This document shows positions 28,055-37,335 of a stretch of DNA of 64,000 bases, one piece after another. Each line of letters starts with the position of its first letter. The stretch's first letter is position 1. Source of the stretch: Ignavibacteria bacterium (lineage in GTDB: Bacteria > Bacteroidota > Ignavibacteria > Ignavibacteriales > Melioribacteraceae). Location of the stretch: the NCBI GenBank assembly GCA_012719345.1, contig JAAYAN010000116.1:27669-91668 (forward strand), in the 5' to 3' direction. The notes beneath the pieces were generated by a model. That model was given only the letters and a program-made list of their open reading frames with translations, was not told where the DNA came from and did not search any database. A program made the position numbers and the translations under genes.

Positions 28055-28963
28055 TTGAGTCTTTTAGTTGTAGGGTCTGTTGCGCTTGACACAGTGGAAA
28101 CACCATTTGATAAAGCAGAAGATGCGTTGGGAGGTTCAGCAACATTTATTTCGGTTGCTGCAAGCTATTTTACCGAACCTGTACACCTTGTTGGTGTGGT
28201 TGGCGAAGATTTTGCTGATGAACATATTGAAATGCTGAAAAATCATAAGATTGATCTTGAAGGTTTGGAAATAATTAAAGGAAGACCGACTTTTAGATGG
28301 TCGGGGAAATACCGCGATGATTTTAATACTCGCGATACAATTTCCACAAATCTAAATGTTTTCGAAAATTTCGATCCTAATATTCCGGAAAAGGCCTTAT
28401 CCGATAAATTTGTAATTTTAGGGAATATCCAACCGTCTCTTCAGATGAAAGTTCTTGAACAGATGAAAAATCCTGAATTTGTAGTTCTCGATACAATGAA
28501 TTTATGGATAAAACATACAAAAGACGATCTGCTTAAAGTTCTTCCGAAAATAAAAGTTTTAATAATAAACGATTCGGAAGCAAAAGAACTTTCGGAGGTA
28601 ACCAATCTGATAAAGGCTGCAAAAATAATAATGGCTATGGGTCCGGAATATCTTATAATAAAAAAAGGGGAACATGGTGCTTTGCTTTTTGGCGAAGGAA
28701 AAATATTTTCGGCTCCTGCTTTCCCGATAGAAACATTATTCGATCCGACTGGAGCGGGTGATACTTTTTTAGGCGGATTTACGGCATATCTTCACAAAAA
28801 AGGGAAGGTTGATTTTAACGAAATGAAGAAAGCTGTGATATACGGAAGTGTAATGGCTTCTTTCTGCTGCGAAAAATTCAGCACAAAAGGGATTGAATAT
28901 TTAAAGCCCGAAACTATTGAAAAAAGGTACGCGGAATTTAAGGAGTTATCTCAGTTTGATTAA
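28055..28963 (+). CDS. PfkB-family carbohydrate/nucleoside kinase, probably linked to methylthioribose salvage
   Basis: 302 residues with a TTG start eight bases after GGAG. The ribokinase fold is clear: VVGSVALDTVETP at the start, ALGGSATFISVAASYF for sugar binding, and DPTGAGDTFLGGF near the C-terminus, where D236 is the catalytic base. It phosphorylates the hydroxymethyl group of a sugar or nucleoside. The stop overlaps the start of mtnA by eight bases. MtnA acts on 5-methylthioribose 1-phosphate, so this kinase may act on a sugar or nucleoside in the same pathway; that is inference. The usual methylthioribose kinase MtnK belongs to a different family. Confidence 0.88.
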   Translation: MSLLVVGSVALDTVETPFDKAEDALGGSATFISVAASYFTEPVHLVGVVGEDFADEHIEMLKNHKIDLEGLEIIKGRPTFRWSGKYRDDFNTRDTISTNLNVFENFDPNIPEKALSDKFVILGNIQPSLQMKVLEQMKNPEFVVLDTMNLWIKHTKDDLLKVLPKIKVLIINDSEAKELSEVTNLIKAAKIIMAMGPEYLIIKKGEHGALLFGEGKIFSAPAFPIETLFDPTGAGDTFLGGFTAYLHKKGKVDFNEMKKAVIYGSVMASFCCEKFSTKGIEYLKPETIEKRYAEFKELSQFD

Positions 28964-29966
28964 TAAAAATACATTAAAAAGTATTGATCTGGCTGATAAT
29001 AAACTGGTAATATTAAACCAGACAAAGCTGCCTCACGAAGAAGAATATATTAAAACGGATGATTTTAACCGAATTGCTATGGCAATAGAGCGACTAGAAG
29101 TACGGGGAGCTCCTGCCATAGGAATTGCTGCGGCTTATGCAGTTGCTCTGGGATTTAAAGGCAAGACTTCCAAAGATTATGAGCTGTTTACAAAAATCTA
29201 CGAACGGCTTTATGTTACAAGACCGACTGCCGTAAACTTATTCTGGGCATTAAATGAAATGAGGAATAAGTATGATTCAATAAATGACGGCGATATTTTT
29301 AATGAATTGCTGAAAAAGGCAAAAATCATTCATCAGGATGATATAAAAAAATGCGAGGCAATCGGTAAAAACGGACAAGAGTTGTTCAAAAAAAAGTCTG
29401 CTGTTTTAACTCATTGCAACACAGGGGCATTAGCAACAGGCGGAAGCGGAACAGCTTTAAGTATAATTGTAAAAGCATTTAAAAACAATCTGATTGAAAT
29501 TGTATATGTTGATGAAACCCGACCTTTGTTCCAGGGTTCGCGGCTAACTGCATTTGAACTTGAAAAAGCTGAAATACCCTTTAAAATTATTACTGATTCA
29601 ACCGCTGCTTTTTTAATGAAAAACGGGAAGATTGATGTTGTAATTACGGGCGCCGACAGAATTGCCCGAAACGGCGATGCGGCAAATAAAATTGGGACTT
29701 ACAATCTGGCTGTAAACTGCAATTATCATAATGTACCTTTTTATATTGCTGCGCCATCTTCTACATTCGATAAAAATTGCGAAAACGGAAATGCCATTAA
29801 AATAGAAGAAAGGTCGTCGAAAGAAATTATAGAATTAAATTCCATTAAAATAACCAAGGAAAATTACGAAGTTTTCTCTCCATCATTCGATATAACTCCT
29901 GCCGGATTGATTACTGGAATAGTTACTGAGGAAAAAATTTACAAACCTCCTTTTTATTTCGGATGA
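28956..29966 (+). CDS. mtnA: S-methyl-5-thioribose-1-phosphate isomerase
   Basis: 336 residues from TTG 28956. I choose this start because AAGGAG (28940-28945) stands ten bases upstream and the alternative TTG at 28917 has no signal and adds non-conserved residues. The eIF2B-like fold shows RGAPAIGIAAAYAVAL, THCNTGALATGGSGTAL with catalytic C154, DETRPLFQGSRLTAFEL, and GADRIARNGDAANKIGTYNLA with catalytic D234. It converts methylthioribose 1-phosphate to methylthioribulose 1-phosphate in methionine salvage. It overlaps both neighbours, so PfkB kinase, mtnA and recO form one coupled unit. Confidence 0.95.
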   Translation: MINKNTLKSIDLADNKLVILNQTKLPHEEEYIKTDDFNRIAMAIERLEVRGAPAIGIAAAYAVALGFKGKTSKDYELFTKIYERLYVTRPTAVNLFWALNEMRNKYDSINDGDIFNELLKKAKIIHQDDIKKCEAIGKNGQELFKKKSAVLTHCNTGALATGGSGTALSIIVKAFKNNLIEIVYVDETRPLFQGSRLTAFELEKAEIPFKIITDSTAAFLMKNGKIDVVITGADRIARNGDAANKIGTYNLAVNCNYHNVPFYIAAPSSTFDKNCENGNAIKIEERSSKEIIELNSIKITKENYEVFSPSFDITPAGLITGIVTEEKIYKPPFYFG

Positions 29967-30697
29967 AAAACATCGTAAAAACCAATGCCGTAGTGATACG
30001 AAAAATCAACTACGGAGATACAAGCAAAATAGCAACAGTTTTTACCGAAAAGTTAGGGAAAATATCACTTATTGTTAAGGGCGGAAGATCATCAAAAAGC
30101 CGGACGGGAAATGTTATTGATATTTTTAATGTTGTAGAAATTGTATGCAATTTCAAAGAAACAAGAGATATTCAAATACTTAGTCAAACAGAATTGCTTC
30201 ATTATTTTCCCAAACTGATAGAAGATTTTAATAAATCAAAGTATGCTCTGGCAGTGCTTGAACTTATTAATGCTCTCCTCCCCGAAAACGAACCGCATCC
30301 TTTAATTTATAAAAGTATAGAAAGGCTTTTTATTATATTAAACGAAAGCCAAAGAAATCCAAAAGAACTTTTTACCAGGTTTCTGTTGTTTTTCTGTAAA
30401 GAAACCGGATATGAGTTTAATCCCGAATTCTGCACGTTTTGCGGTAAACATGTGGAAGAATTCAGCTTATACAAATTTAATTACGATTACGGAATCTTAT
30501 GTCCTGAATGTTCAAAAAATAAGATGATTTCTTTTGAATTCAGTCAGGAACTTTTTAAAATTCTTAAATGTCTAAGCAGCAAAAATTCTGAAACAAATTA
30601 CCGTGATAGCGATTTGGATACAGTTATCTCTTTTATTCAGAGATTTCTGAATTACAATATACCGGAATTTAAAGGTTTGAAATCATTAAAAATCTAA
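29963..30697 (+). CDS. recO: DNA repair protein RecO
   Basis: 244 residues. The N-terminal OB fold starts KTNAVVIRKINYGDTSKI and VFTEKLGKISLIVKG, typical of RecO. A helical C-terminal domain follows, with a four-cysteine zinc site: C157, C160, C180 and C183. RecO loads RecA onto SSB-coated gaps with RecR. The ATG overlaps the mtnA stop by four bases (ATGA). The pairing of methionine salvage with recO is probably only operon packing. Confidence 0.93.
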   Translation: MKNIVKTNAVVIRKINYGDTSKIATVFTEKLGKISLIVKGGRSSKSRTGNVIDIFNVVEIVCNFKETRDIQILSQTELLHYFPKLIEDFNKSKYALAVLELINALLPENEPHPLIYKSIERLFIILNESQRNPKELFTRFLLFFCKETGYEFNPEFCTFCGKHVEEFSLYKFNYDYGILCPECSKNKMISFEFSQELFKILKCLSSKNSETNYRDSDLDTVISFIQRFLNYNIPEFKGLKSLKI

Positions 30698-30718
30698 ATA
30701 ATAAATTGGAGGAAACAG

Positions 30719-32227
30719 ATGAAAAGAAGGAATTATTTAGGCGGAATTGCTTTGTTGCTTCTGGGAGCATTTTTTGGCGCAGTATTAATAACAGGGTTTA
30801 GCAACAGCAGACCGGGTTATGATGAAGTTAAAATTGGCAGCAACAACCCGCCGATACAAAATGTAAATGTTGATGCGCAAGCTTTTAATAACGCGTTTGT
30901 AGAAGTTGCAGATAAAGTTACAAAATCAATTGTACAGATAACAGTTGTAAGCAGATCGGAAGCCAAGGAAGAAATTCCGGAACAGTTTCGTTTCTTTTTC
31001 CCTTTCCGCGATGAATCTCCTAAGGAAAGAATGGGAAGCGGCAGCGGTGTAATAATCTCGGAGGACGGCTATATTTTAACTAATAATCACGTTGTTGAAA
31101 ATGCTACGGATGTAAGAGTAGGAATGCTAGATAAACGTGAATATAAAGCTACTGTTGTAGGAACAGATCCGTTAACAGATTTGGCTGTAATTAAAATTGA
31201 AGCAAAAGATTTACCTGCAGCATATCTCGGTAACTCGGATGATGTTAAAGTCGGACAGTGGGTAATGGCTATTGGTAATCCTATGTCGCTTGCTTCAACT
31301 GTTACTGCTGGAATTGTAAGTGCAACAAGTCGAAGTCTTAATATTATCCGAGATAAAGATGGATATGCAATTGAAGACTTTATCCAGACTGACGCTGCAA
31401 TAAATCCGGGAAACAGCGGCGGGGCTTTAGTTGATTTAACAGGTTCAGTTATAGGAATAAATTCAGCAATTGCTACAAACGGAATGACCGGCAGTTATAT
31501 CGGTTATGGGTTTGCAATACCAATTAACATAGCAAAATCTGTTGCAAAAGATCTTATTGCCGAAGGAAAAGTTCGCAGAGGATACATAGGCGTTCAAATA
31601 TCCGAAGTTGACGCTTCAACAGCAAAAGCTGTTGGACTCGATTCACCAAAAGGAATTATGGTGCAAAGTGTTGTTGAAGACGGAGCAGCTTCAATAACCG
31701 ATATTAAACCAGGTGATATTATTCTAAAAATTGACGGAAGAGAAGTAAATCGACCAAATGAATTACAAGGTTATGTTGCTTCAAAAAGAGCTGGGCACAA
31801 AATTGAGCTTGATGTTTTTAGAGATGGAAAAACATTTAAACGGGATGTAATATTAAAAGCTAGGGATAAAGAAGATGATGTTGAAGTTAAACCGACATCT
31901 TCAAAAGAAAAATCGAAAAGCAAAGATGAAATGAAAGAAATAAAATTTGAGAATATTGGTTTTACAGTAAGAAACCTGACTGAACAAGAAATGAAAAATA
32001 TTAAGGTTGACAACGGAGTTATTATTACCGAAGTAAAATCCTACAGTGAAGCTTTTAATAAAAGACTCTCATCTGGACTTGTAATAGTTGAAGTGGATAA
32101 GAAAAAGATAGATTCTGTATCCAAACTTGAAGAAATATTCGAGGAAAAGAAAGGCGATGCAGTGCTTTTAAAGGTTGTAGCAAAGGATGAAGTAACCCGC
32201 TTTGTAGGTTTGGAAATAAGTAAATAA
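30719..32227 (+). CDS. Periplasmic serine protease, DegP/HtrA family
   Basis: 502 residues. An N-terminal signal anchor spans about residues 5-26. The trypsin-like domain has the triad H124 (TNNHVVENA), D154 (DPLTDLAVIKIE) and S233 (INPGNSGGALVDL). Two PDZ domains follow: the first around residues 285-375 (RRGYIGVQISEV, GDIILKIDGREVNRPNEL), then a low-complexity K/S/E linker, then a second PDZ (IGFTVRNLTEQEM to the end). It degrades or refolds damaged envelope proteins. GGAGG precedes the ATG. A perfect hairpin terminator follows. Confidence 0.95.
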   Translation: MKRRNYLGGIALLLLGAFFGAVLITGFSNSRPGYDEVKIGSNNPPIQNVNVDAQAFNNAFVEVADKVTKSIVQITVVSRSEAKEEIPEQFRFFFPFRDESPKERMGSGSGVIISEDGYILTNNHVVENATDVRVGMLDKREYKATVVGTDPLTDLAVIKIEAKDLPAAYLGNSDDVKVGQWVMAIGNPMSLASTVTAGIVSATSRSLNIIRDKDGYAIEDFIQTDAAINPGNSGGALVDLTGSVIGINSAIATNGMTGSYIGYGFAIPINIAKSVAKDLIAEGKVRRGYIGVQISEVDASTAKAVGLDSPKGIMVQSVVEDGAASITDIKPGDIILKIDGREVNRPNELQGYVASKRAGHKIELDVFRDGKTFKRDVILKARDKEDDVEVKPTSSKEKSKSKDEMKEIKFENIGFTVRNLTEQEMKNIKVDNGVIITEVKSYSEAFNKRLSSGLVIVEVDKKKIDSVSKLEEIFEEKKGDAVLLKVVAKDEVTRFVGLEISK

Positions 32228-32252
32228 TTTAGTAAAATTGGTTTTTAGAATT

Positions 32253-32280
32253 AAAAGCGTCCGGCGCGGACGCTTTTTTT
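32253..32280 (+). terminator. Rho-independent terminator after the HtrA gene
   Basis: AAAAGCGTCC, loop of about five bases (GGCGC), GGACGCTTTT followed by more T. It begins 26 bases after the HtrA stop and 25 bases before aroC starts. Confidence 0.92.
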
Positions 32281-32305
32281 GTAATATCCTTAAACAGGGA
32301 AATAT

Positions 32306-33514
32306 ATGATAAGATTTTTAACTGCAGGCGAATCACACGGAAAAGCTCTTAGCACAATAATAGAAGGGTTCCCTTCGAATATACCTGTAAAAAATGAATA
32401 TATTAATATTCACCTTGCCCGCCGCCAAATGGGATACGGCAGGGGATTGAGGATGAAAATTGAAACGGATAAAGCGGAAATTCTGTCTGGTATAAGATTC
32501 CAAAAAACATTAGGCTCGCCTATTTCAATTCTTATACACAATAAGGATTGGGAAAATTGGACAGAAATAATGACTGCAGATGAAAAGTTAACGGAACCTG
32601 AAAAAATTACGATTCCAAGACCGGGACATGCCGATTTAGTAGGAGTTACAAAATATAATTTTGATGATATTCGCAACTCCATCGATCGTTCCAGTGCGCG
32701 GGAAACTGCTGCGAGGGTAGCCGCTTGTTCAATAGCCCGAAGATTCCTTGAAGAATTAGGAATAACAATAGGCAGTTTTGTAGAAAGTATTGGAGGAATA
32801 TTCCCAAAAAATAATTATCGGGAAGAACTATTTTTGAATACTGATACAGAATTTAATGCGTGGGAATTATCGCAAAAAGCTGATGAAAGTCAGGTAAGGG
32901 TTTTAGATATAACCCAAGAAGAAAAAATAATACGTAAAATTAAAACCGCAAAGAAAAAGGGAGACACACTTGGCGGCACTTTTTACACAATTGCTTCCGG
33001 TATGCCGATAGGTCTTGGCAGTTTTGTTCATTACGATACAAAATTAAATGCTGAAATTGCTCATTCAATAATGTCAATAAATGCTGTAAAAGGTATTGAA
33101 ATCGGTACAGGGTTTGAATCTGCTGATATGTTCGGCTCGCAATCGCACGATGAAATAAATATTAAGAATGGGAAAATATCCCGTAAAAGCAACAGAGCCG
33201 GAGGTATTGAAGGAGGAATGTCCACAGGTCTGCCGTTAATAGTAAGAGCAGCAATGAAACCGATTGCCACATTAATGACACCTATAAATACTGTTGATTT
33301 ATCTATAATGGAAGAAACAGAAGCCCGCAGAGAAAGAAGCGATTTTGTTGCGGTTCCGGCATGCGCTGTTATAGCCGAATCGATGCTTGCTTGGACAATA
33401 TCTTCGTTTATACTAAAAAAATTCGGTGGCGACTCTCTGGAAGAAACAAAAGAAAACTTTAATAATTATAATTCAAAAATCAACGAACGGTTAATAATAA
33501 ATTTTAAGAAATAA
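32306..33514 (+). CDS. aroC: Chorismate synthase
   Basis: 402 residues. The three family signatures are visible: GESHGKALSTIIEGFPSN at the N-terminus, RSSARETAARVAACSIARRFL in the middle and RAGGIEGGMSTGLPLIVRAAMKPI in the C-terminal half. It removes phosphate from EPSP to give chorismate using reduced FMN, the last shared step in aromatic amino acid synthesis. It follows the HtrA terminator and ends one base into the start of the next gene, so the hydrolase is coupled to it. Confidence 0.97.
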   Translation: MIRFLTAGESHGKALSTIIEGFPSNIPVKNEYINIHLARRQMGYGRGLRMKIETDKAEILSGIRFQKTLGSPISILIHNKDWENWTEIMTADEKLTEPEKITIPRPGHADLVGVTKYNFDDIRNSIDRSSARETAARVAACSIARRFLEELGITIGSFVESIGGIFPKNNYREELFLNTDTEFNAWELSQKADESQVRVLDITQEEKIIRKIKTAKKKGDTLGGTFYTIASGMPIGLGSFVHYDTKLNAEIAHSIMSINAVKGIEIGTGFESADMFGSQSHDEINIKNGKISRKSNRAGGIEGGMSTGLPLIVRAAMKPIATLMTPINTVDLSIMEETEARRERSDFVAVPACAVIAESMLAWTISSFILKKFGGDSLEETKENFNNYNSKINERLIINFKK

Positions 33515-34164
33515 TGCTTCAATATAAATGTTTTATTTTTAATCCTTTTTACGAAAACACCTACGTCATTTGGAATGAAGATTCAAAAGAAGCCGCAATA
33601 ATAGATCCCGGTTGTTATGATGTTAAGGAAGAAAATACTCTTAAAGAATTTATTTCGGATAAACATCTGGACATTAAATATGTTCTTAACACTCACTGTC
33701 ATATAGACCATATTGTGGGAAATAATTTTTGCAGGGAACAATTCGATGCTGAAATCTTTATTCCCGAAAAGGATGAGTATTTGATTGAGATAATGAAAGG
33801 TTATGCAAAAAATCTTGGCATCAGCTTCGAACTTGAAAAAACTAATTTAAAATACCTTTTGGATAATTCTGAAATAACTATTGGAAATGAAATACTGAAA
33901 TGCTTTTATACACCTGGGCATTCCCCCGGTGAATTCTGCTTTTATTCAGAAAACAGCAATATTTGTTTTACGGGCGATGTGCTTTTTAAAGACAGTATTG
34001 GAAGAACTGATCTATGGGACGGAAATCTTAAACAGTTAATAAATTCTATTAAAAAAAGACTTTTAGTTTTACCGGAAAAAACCGTTATTTTACCTGGACA
34101 CGGAGATCCCAGCAGCATTAGACAAGAAAAAATCAATAATCCTTATTTAGATTTTTATGAATAA
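33514..34164 (+). CDS. Metallo-beta-lactamase-fold hydrolase (glyoxalase II-like)
   Basis: 216 residues. The zinc motif THCHIDH gives H61, H63, D65 and H66. Further ligands are in TPGHSPGEFCF, FTGDVLF and LPGHGDPSS. The size and motif spacing fit the YcbL/glyoxalase II-like group of thioester hydrolases; substrate unknown. The ATG shares a base with the aroC stop. The 184-base gap downstream has only A/T-rich sequence and a weak AAGAG/CTCTT hairpin. Confidence 0.9.
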   Translation: MLQYKCFIFNPFYENTYVIWNEDSKEAAIIDPGCYDVKEENTLKEFISDKHLDIKYVLNTHCHIDHIVGNNFCREQFDAEIFIPEKDEYLIEIMKGYAKNLGISFELEKTNLKYLLDNSEITIGNEILKCFYTPGHSPGEFCFYSENSNICFTGDVLFKDSIGRTDLWDGNLKQLINSIKKRLLVLPEKTVILPGHGDPSSIRQEKINNPYLDFYE

Positions 34165-34348
34165 AGAGAAAAATAATTGCTCTTAAATTATGTTTTACAA
34201 CAAGCGATAATCGGATTTGAGAGTTTATCGTTTAATATTTAGATTTGTAACCTGTTTAATAACAAACAAATATACGTCGATAAATAATAAGTTACTTGAT
34301 TATAAGATTGTAACTGCTTATATTATATAATATTAGAAGTGGAAATAA

Positions 34349-37153
34349 ATGAAAAAATATATTATAGCTTTAAGTGCTCTCTTTTTACTATCCTGCGGCT
34401 CAGTTAAAACTGACAAATATGAAAAAACTGATCAGGATACAACAGTTGTTTTAAGAACAACTGTTATTGTTGATAACCTCCTTGAAGATGCCCGCCAAAA
34501 TTATGTAGAGGCCATTAATAATCAGAAACTTGGGTTTAAAAAAGAAACAATTGCATCGTACGAATCAGCGATGCTTAGTATCAATACTTTATCAAGTTTT
34601 CCAGATATTGATGACAATGAAGCATTTCTAGAATTGGAAAACTCGATAGTTGATGATTATCAGACTTTTATTGATGGAATGGAATATATTCCGGAAGGAT
34701 CTGAATTTGTACAGTTTGACGAATGGAAAAGCAACAGAGTTGAAGATTTTGATATTGATATTGAAACCGGATCTATTGACGATTCAACTCTTATCGATAA
34801 CACAAATGAAATAATGGTAGGAGACTTTCCTCTTGAAGTAAATGCTTATGTTGAGCAGTATATCGAATATTTCTCAGGGAAAGGAAGACATCATATGGAA
34901 AGATGGCTTTCTCGTTCCGGAAGATTTTTCCCGATGATGGCTAAAATATTTGCCGAGGAGCAAGTGCCTCAACAATTGATATTTTTAAGTATGATAGAAA
35001 GCGGTTTGAATCCTCACGCGCGTTCGTGGGCTAAAGCTGTTGGAATGTGGCAGTTTATGAAAGGCACTGGCAGACTTTATGACCTAAAAACTGATTTTTA
35101 TGTTGATGAAAGACGCGATCCTGAAAAAGCAACAAGAGCAGCAGCAAGACATTTACGAGACCTTTACATCAGCTTGGGAGATTGGTATTTAGCACTAGCG
35201 GCTTACAACAGCGGTGAAGGCAGGGTAAACAGGGCCGTTAAAAAAAGCAGTTCAAATAATTTTTGGGAGATACGTAAATTTCTTCCTAAAGAAACACGTA
35301 ATTACGTTCCACAGTATATTGCCGCAACTTTAATTGCAAGCCAACCTGAGAAGTACGGATTTACAAATATTAAATACGAAAAACCGATTGAATATAAAGA
35401 AAAAGTTATTTACGAAGGAATAGAACTTGAATTGCTTGCCCGCTGTGCAGGAATTGATGTACAGCTTTTAAGGGATATGAATCCGTCGCTGGTTCAGCAT
35501 TGTACGCCTCCCGATAACACAAGGGCATTTGCTCTTAAAGTTCCCGCTGCCAGTTTCGATGCATTCGAGCAAAATTTAAATAGTATTCCTAAAGAAGCAA
35601 AAATGCAGTTTGTTCTGCATACAGTAAAACGCGGTGAAACGGTATCTAGAATTGCTTCGAATTACGGAATATCTGCGCAAAGTCTTGCAGATTTTAATAA
35701 TATTTCTACAAGAGCAAAACTTTATCCTAAAGTAGAATTAAAAATTCCATTAACAAAAGTATCTGAAGAAGATTTTTCAATAAATACTGATATTCTTCCT
35801 GCTTATGAAGATATGGTTGCTGCTGCAGATGAAAATGCTCCTTATAAAATGATAATCAATAAATCTGATGATGACGACAAGTATATGAAAATATATGAGA
35901 CTTCATTTTCGGATACGTCTTTTGTCATTCCCGACAGTCTTGATGCACTTAATTATACAGTAAAAAAATCTGATAAGCTTTTAGATATTGCAAAATTGTT
36001 CGATTGCAGAGTGTCGGATATAAGAAACTGGAACAATCTGCCTTATACAAAAACAATAAGAGTTGGTCAGGAACTAAAAATTTATGTTCCAAAAGATAGA
36101 AGTGATTATTTCAGCTCTGTTGAATCAATGAGTTATTCAGATAAACAGAAAATAATTAATGAGGGATCAGGTGAAAGCGGATGGGTAGAACATAAAATAC
36201 GTAACGGCGAATCGCTTTCATCTATTGCTACAAAATACGGTGTAAGGATTAATCAGATAAAAGAGTGGAATGACTTACGTTCGAACAGAATTATGAAAGG
36301 CAGAGTTATAAAAATCTATTCAGGTGAAGGATCTCCTGACATGCTTTCAGATTCTGAAGAAACACCTAATGTTAAACCTGTATTTCATAAAATCAATCCA
36401 GGCGAAAGTATTGGTGCAATAGCAGAAAAATATGGTGTAAGCACATTTGAAATAAAAAGCTGGAACAATTTAAGCAGCAATAAAATAATTGCCGGAAAAA
36501 CATTAAAAATATACCCCGACAGTAAAAAGGTTGCTTCAAATAACCGAATAATTGTTGATGAATTTTCTTCTCGTAATACTACTTATTTAGTAAAAAAAGG
36601 TGATACTATCGGTAAAATTGCGCTGCAATATGGAGTTACAGCCCGTGATATAAGAAGATGGAACAACCTTTCAAATAATAAAATTAAAGTGGGCGAAGAG
36701 ATTAAAATATTCGCAAGAAGCCAGTCGTCAAACGTCAGCAACAATGTATCAGCAAATGATCAGAATAATATTAGAAATGAAGTTCCAAAAGAAACATTCA
36801 TTCATGTGGTTAAAAACGGCGAATCTCTCAGTACACTTTCTGCAAAATATAAAATCCGCATTGATGAAATTATGAGCATCAATAATTTAAAAAATAACAA
36901 AATATTTGTAGGACAAAAGATTAAAATAATATCAGACAGCAGTAAGAGAAACGGCAATTCAGACGGTATTGACACAAGCATTAAGATTGCTAAATCGCAT
37001 ATAAATGAAATTATACACGTTGTTTTAAATGGGGAATCGCTTTATACTATAGCTAAGGATTACAGAGTTAAATTGTCGGATATTAAAAGCTGGAATAATC
37101 TTTCATCAAACAAAATAAAGATAGGACAAAAATTAAAGATTTTGAAAAATTGA
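34349..37153 (+). CDS. Membrane-bound lytic transglycosylase (MltD-like) with seven LysM repeats
   Basis: 934 residues. The signal sequence ends with a lipobox (LLSC). Residues about 30-150 are an acidic region with no clear match. The SLT domain follows: [20 protein letters not shown] with catalytic E217, [13 protein letters not shown] and [13 protein letters not shown]. Seven LysM modules then make up the rest, each with a K-G-E/D-S/T-L start and an [16 protein letters not shown] centre, at about residues 430, 535, 615, 690, 755, 825 and 890. LysM binds glycan chains; the enzyme cuts peptidoglycan with 1,6-anhydro ends. E. coli MltD has only two LysM modules, so the repeat number here is high. 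Confidence 0.93.
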   Translation: MKKYIIALSALFLLSCGSVKTDKYEKTDQDTTVVLRTTVIVDNLLEDARQNYVEAINNQKLGFKKETIASYESAMLSINTLSSFPDIDDNEAFLELENSIVDDYQTFIDGMEYIPEGSEFVQFDEWKSNRVEDFDIDIETGSIDDSTLIDNTNEIMVGDFPLEVNAYVEQYIEYFSGKGRHHMERWLSRSGRFFPMMAKIFAEEQVPQQLIFLSMIESGLNPHARSWAKAVGMWQFMKGTGRLYDLKTDFYVDERRDPEKATRAAARHLRDLYISLGDWYLALAAYNSGEGRVNRAVKKSSSNNFWEIRKFLPKETRNYVPQYIAATLIASQPEKYGFTNIKYEKPIEYKEKVIYEGIELELLARCAGIDVQLLRDMNPSLVQHCTPPDNTRAFALKVPAASFDAFEQNLNSIPKEAKMQFVLHTVKRGETVSRIASNYGISAQSLADFNNISTRAKLYPKVELKIPLTKVSEEDFSINTDILPAYEDMVAAADENAPYKMIINKSDDDDKYMKIYETSFSDTSFVIPDSLDALNYTVKKSDKLLDIAKLFDCRVSDIRNWNNLPYTKTIRVGQELKIYVPKDRSDYFSSVESMSYSDKQKIINEGSGESGWVEHKIRNGESLSSIATKYGVRINQIKEWNDLRSNRIMKGRVIKIYSGEGSPDMLSDSEETPNVKPVFHKINPGESIGAIAEKYGVSTFEIKSWNNLSSNKIIAGKTLKIYPDSKKVASNNRIIVDEFSSRNTTYLVKKGDTIGKIALQYGVTARDIRRWNNLSNNKIKVGEEIKIFARSQSSNVSNNVSANDQNNIRNEVPKETFIHVVKNGESLSTLSAKYKIRIDEIMSINNLKNNKIFVGQKIKIISDSSKRNGNSDGIDTSIKIAKSHINEIIHVVLNGESLYTIAKDYRVKLSDIKSWNNLSSNKIKIGQKLKILKN

Positions 37154-37187
37154 AATAAGTTATTAAGTTTGAACACAAAATAAAAAG

Positions 37188-37263
37188 TCGTTAGGGGTGC
37201 TTCTGCCGAGGCTGAGATAATACCCTTGAACCTGATCCGGATAATGCCGGCGTAGGAAAATGA
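37188..37263 (+). promoter_or_regulatory. Thiamine pyrophosphate (TPP, Thi-box) riboswitch
   Basis: The conserved core is present: AGGGGTGC, GCTGAGATAATACCC, TTGAACCTGATCCGG and ATAATGCCGGCGTAGG. The P1 helix can form from TCGTT (37188-37192) and AATGA (37259-37263). It lies in the leader of a TonB receptor, thiamine pyrophosphokinase and SSS transporter operon. A terminator hairpin follows at 37285, so control is probably by transcription termination when TPP is bound. Confidence 0.97.
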
Positions 37264-37284
37264 GCCAAGAATAATTAAGTGACG

Positions 37285-37306
37285 AGCCGTTTTCCAGCGG
37301 CTTTTT
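37285..37306 (+). terminator. Riboswitch-controlled terminator
   Basis: AGCCG and CGGCT pair around a short loop and are followed by TTTTTT. The segment GACGA (37281-37285) just before and overlapping the left arm could pair with TCGTT, the 5' strand of riboswitch P1, giving a plausible antiterminator when TPP is absent. The switch logic is inferred. Confidence 0.75.
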
Positions 37307-37335
37307 TAATTTCTTAATATTATAAAGGAGTTAAA

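Noticed and set aside
34165..34348. Possible tRNA or small RNA gene
   Set aside because: No cloverleaf, no TTCGA arm; only A/T-rich sequence with weak 5- to 6-bp hairpins.
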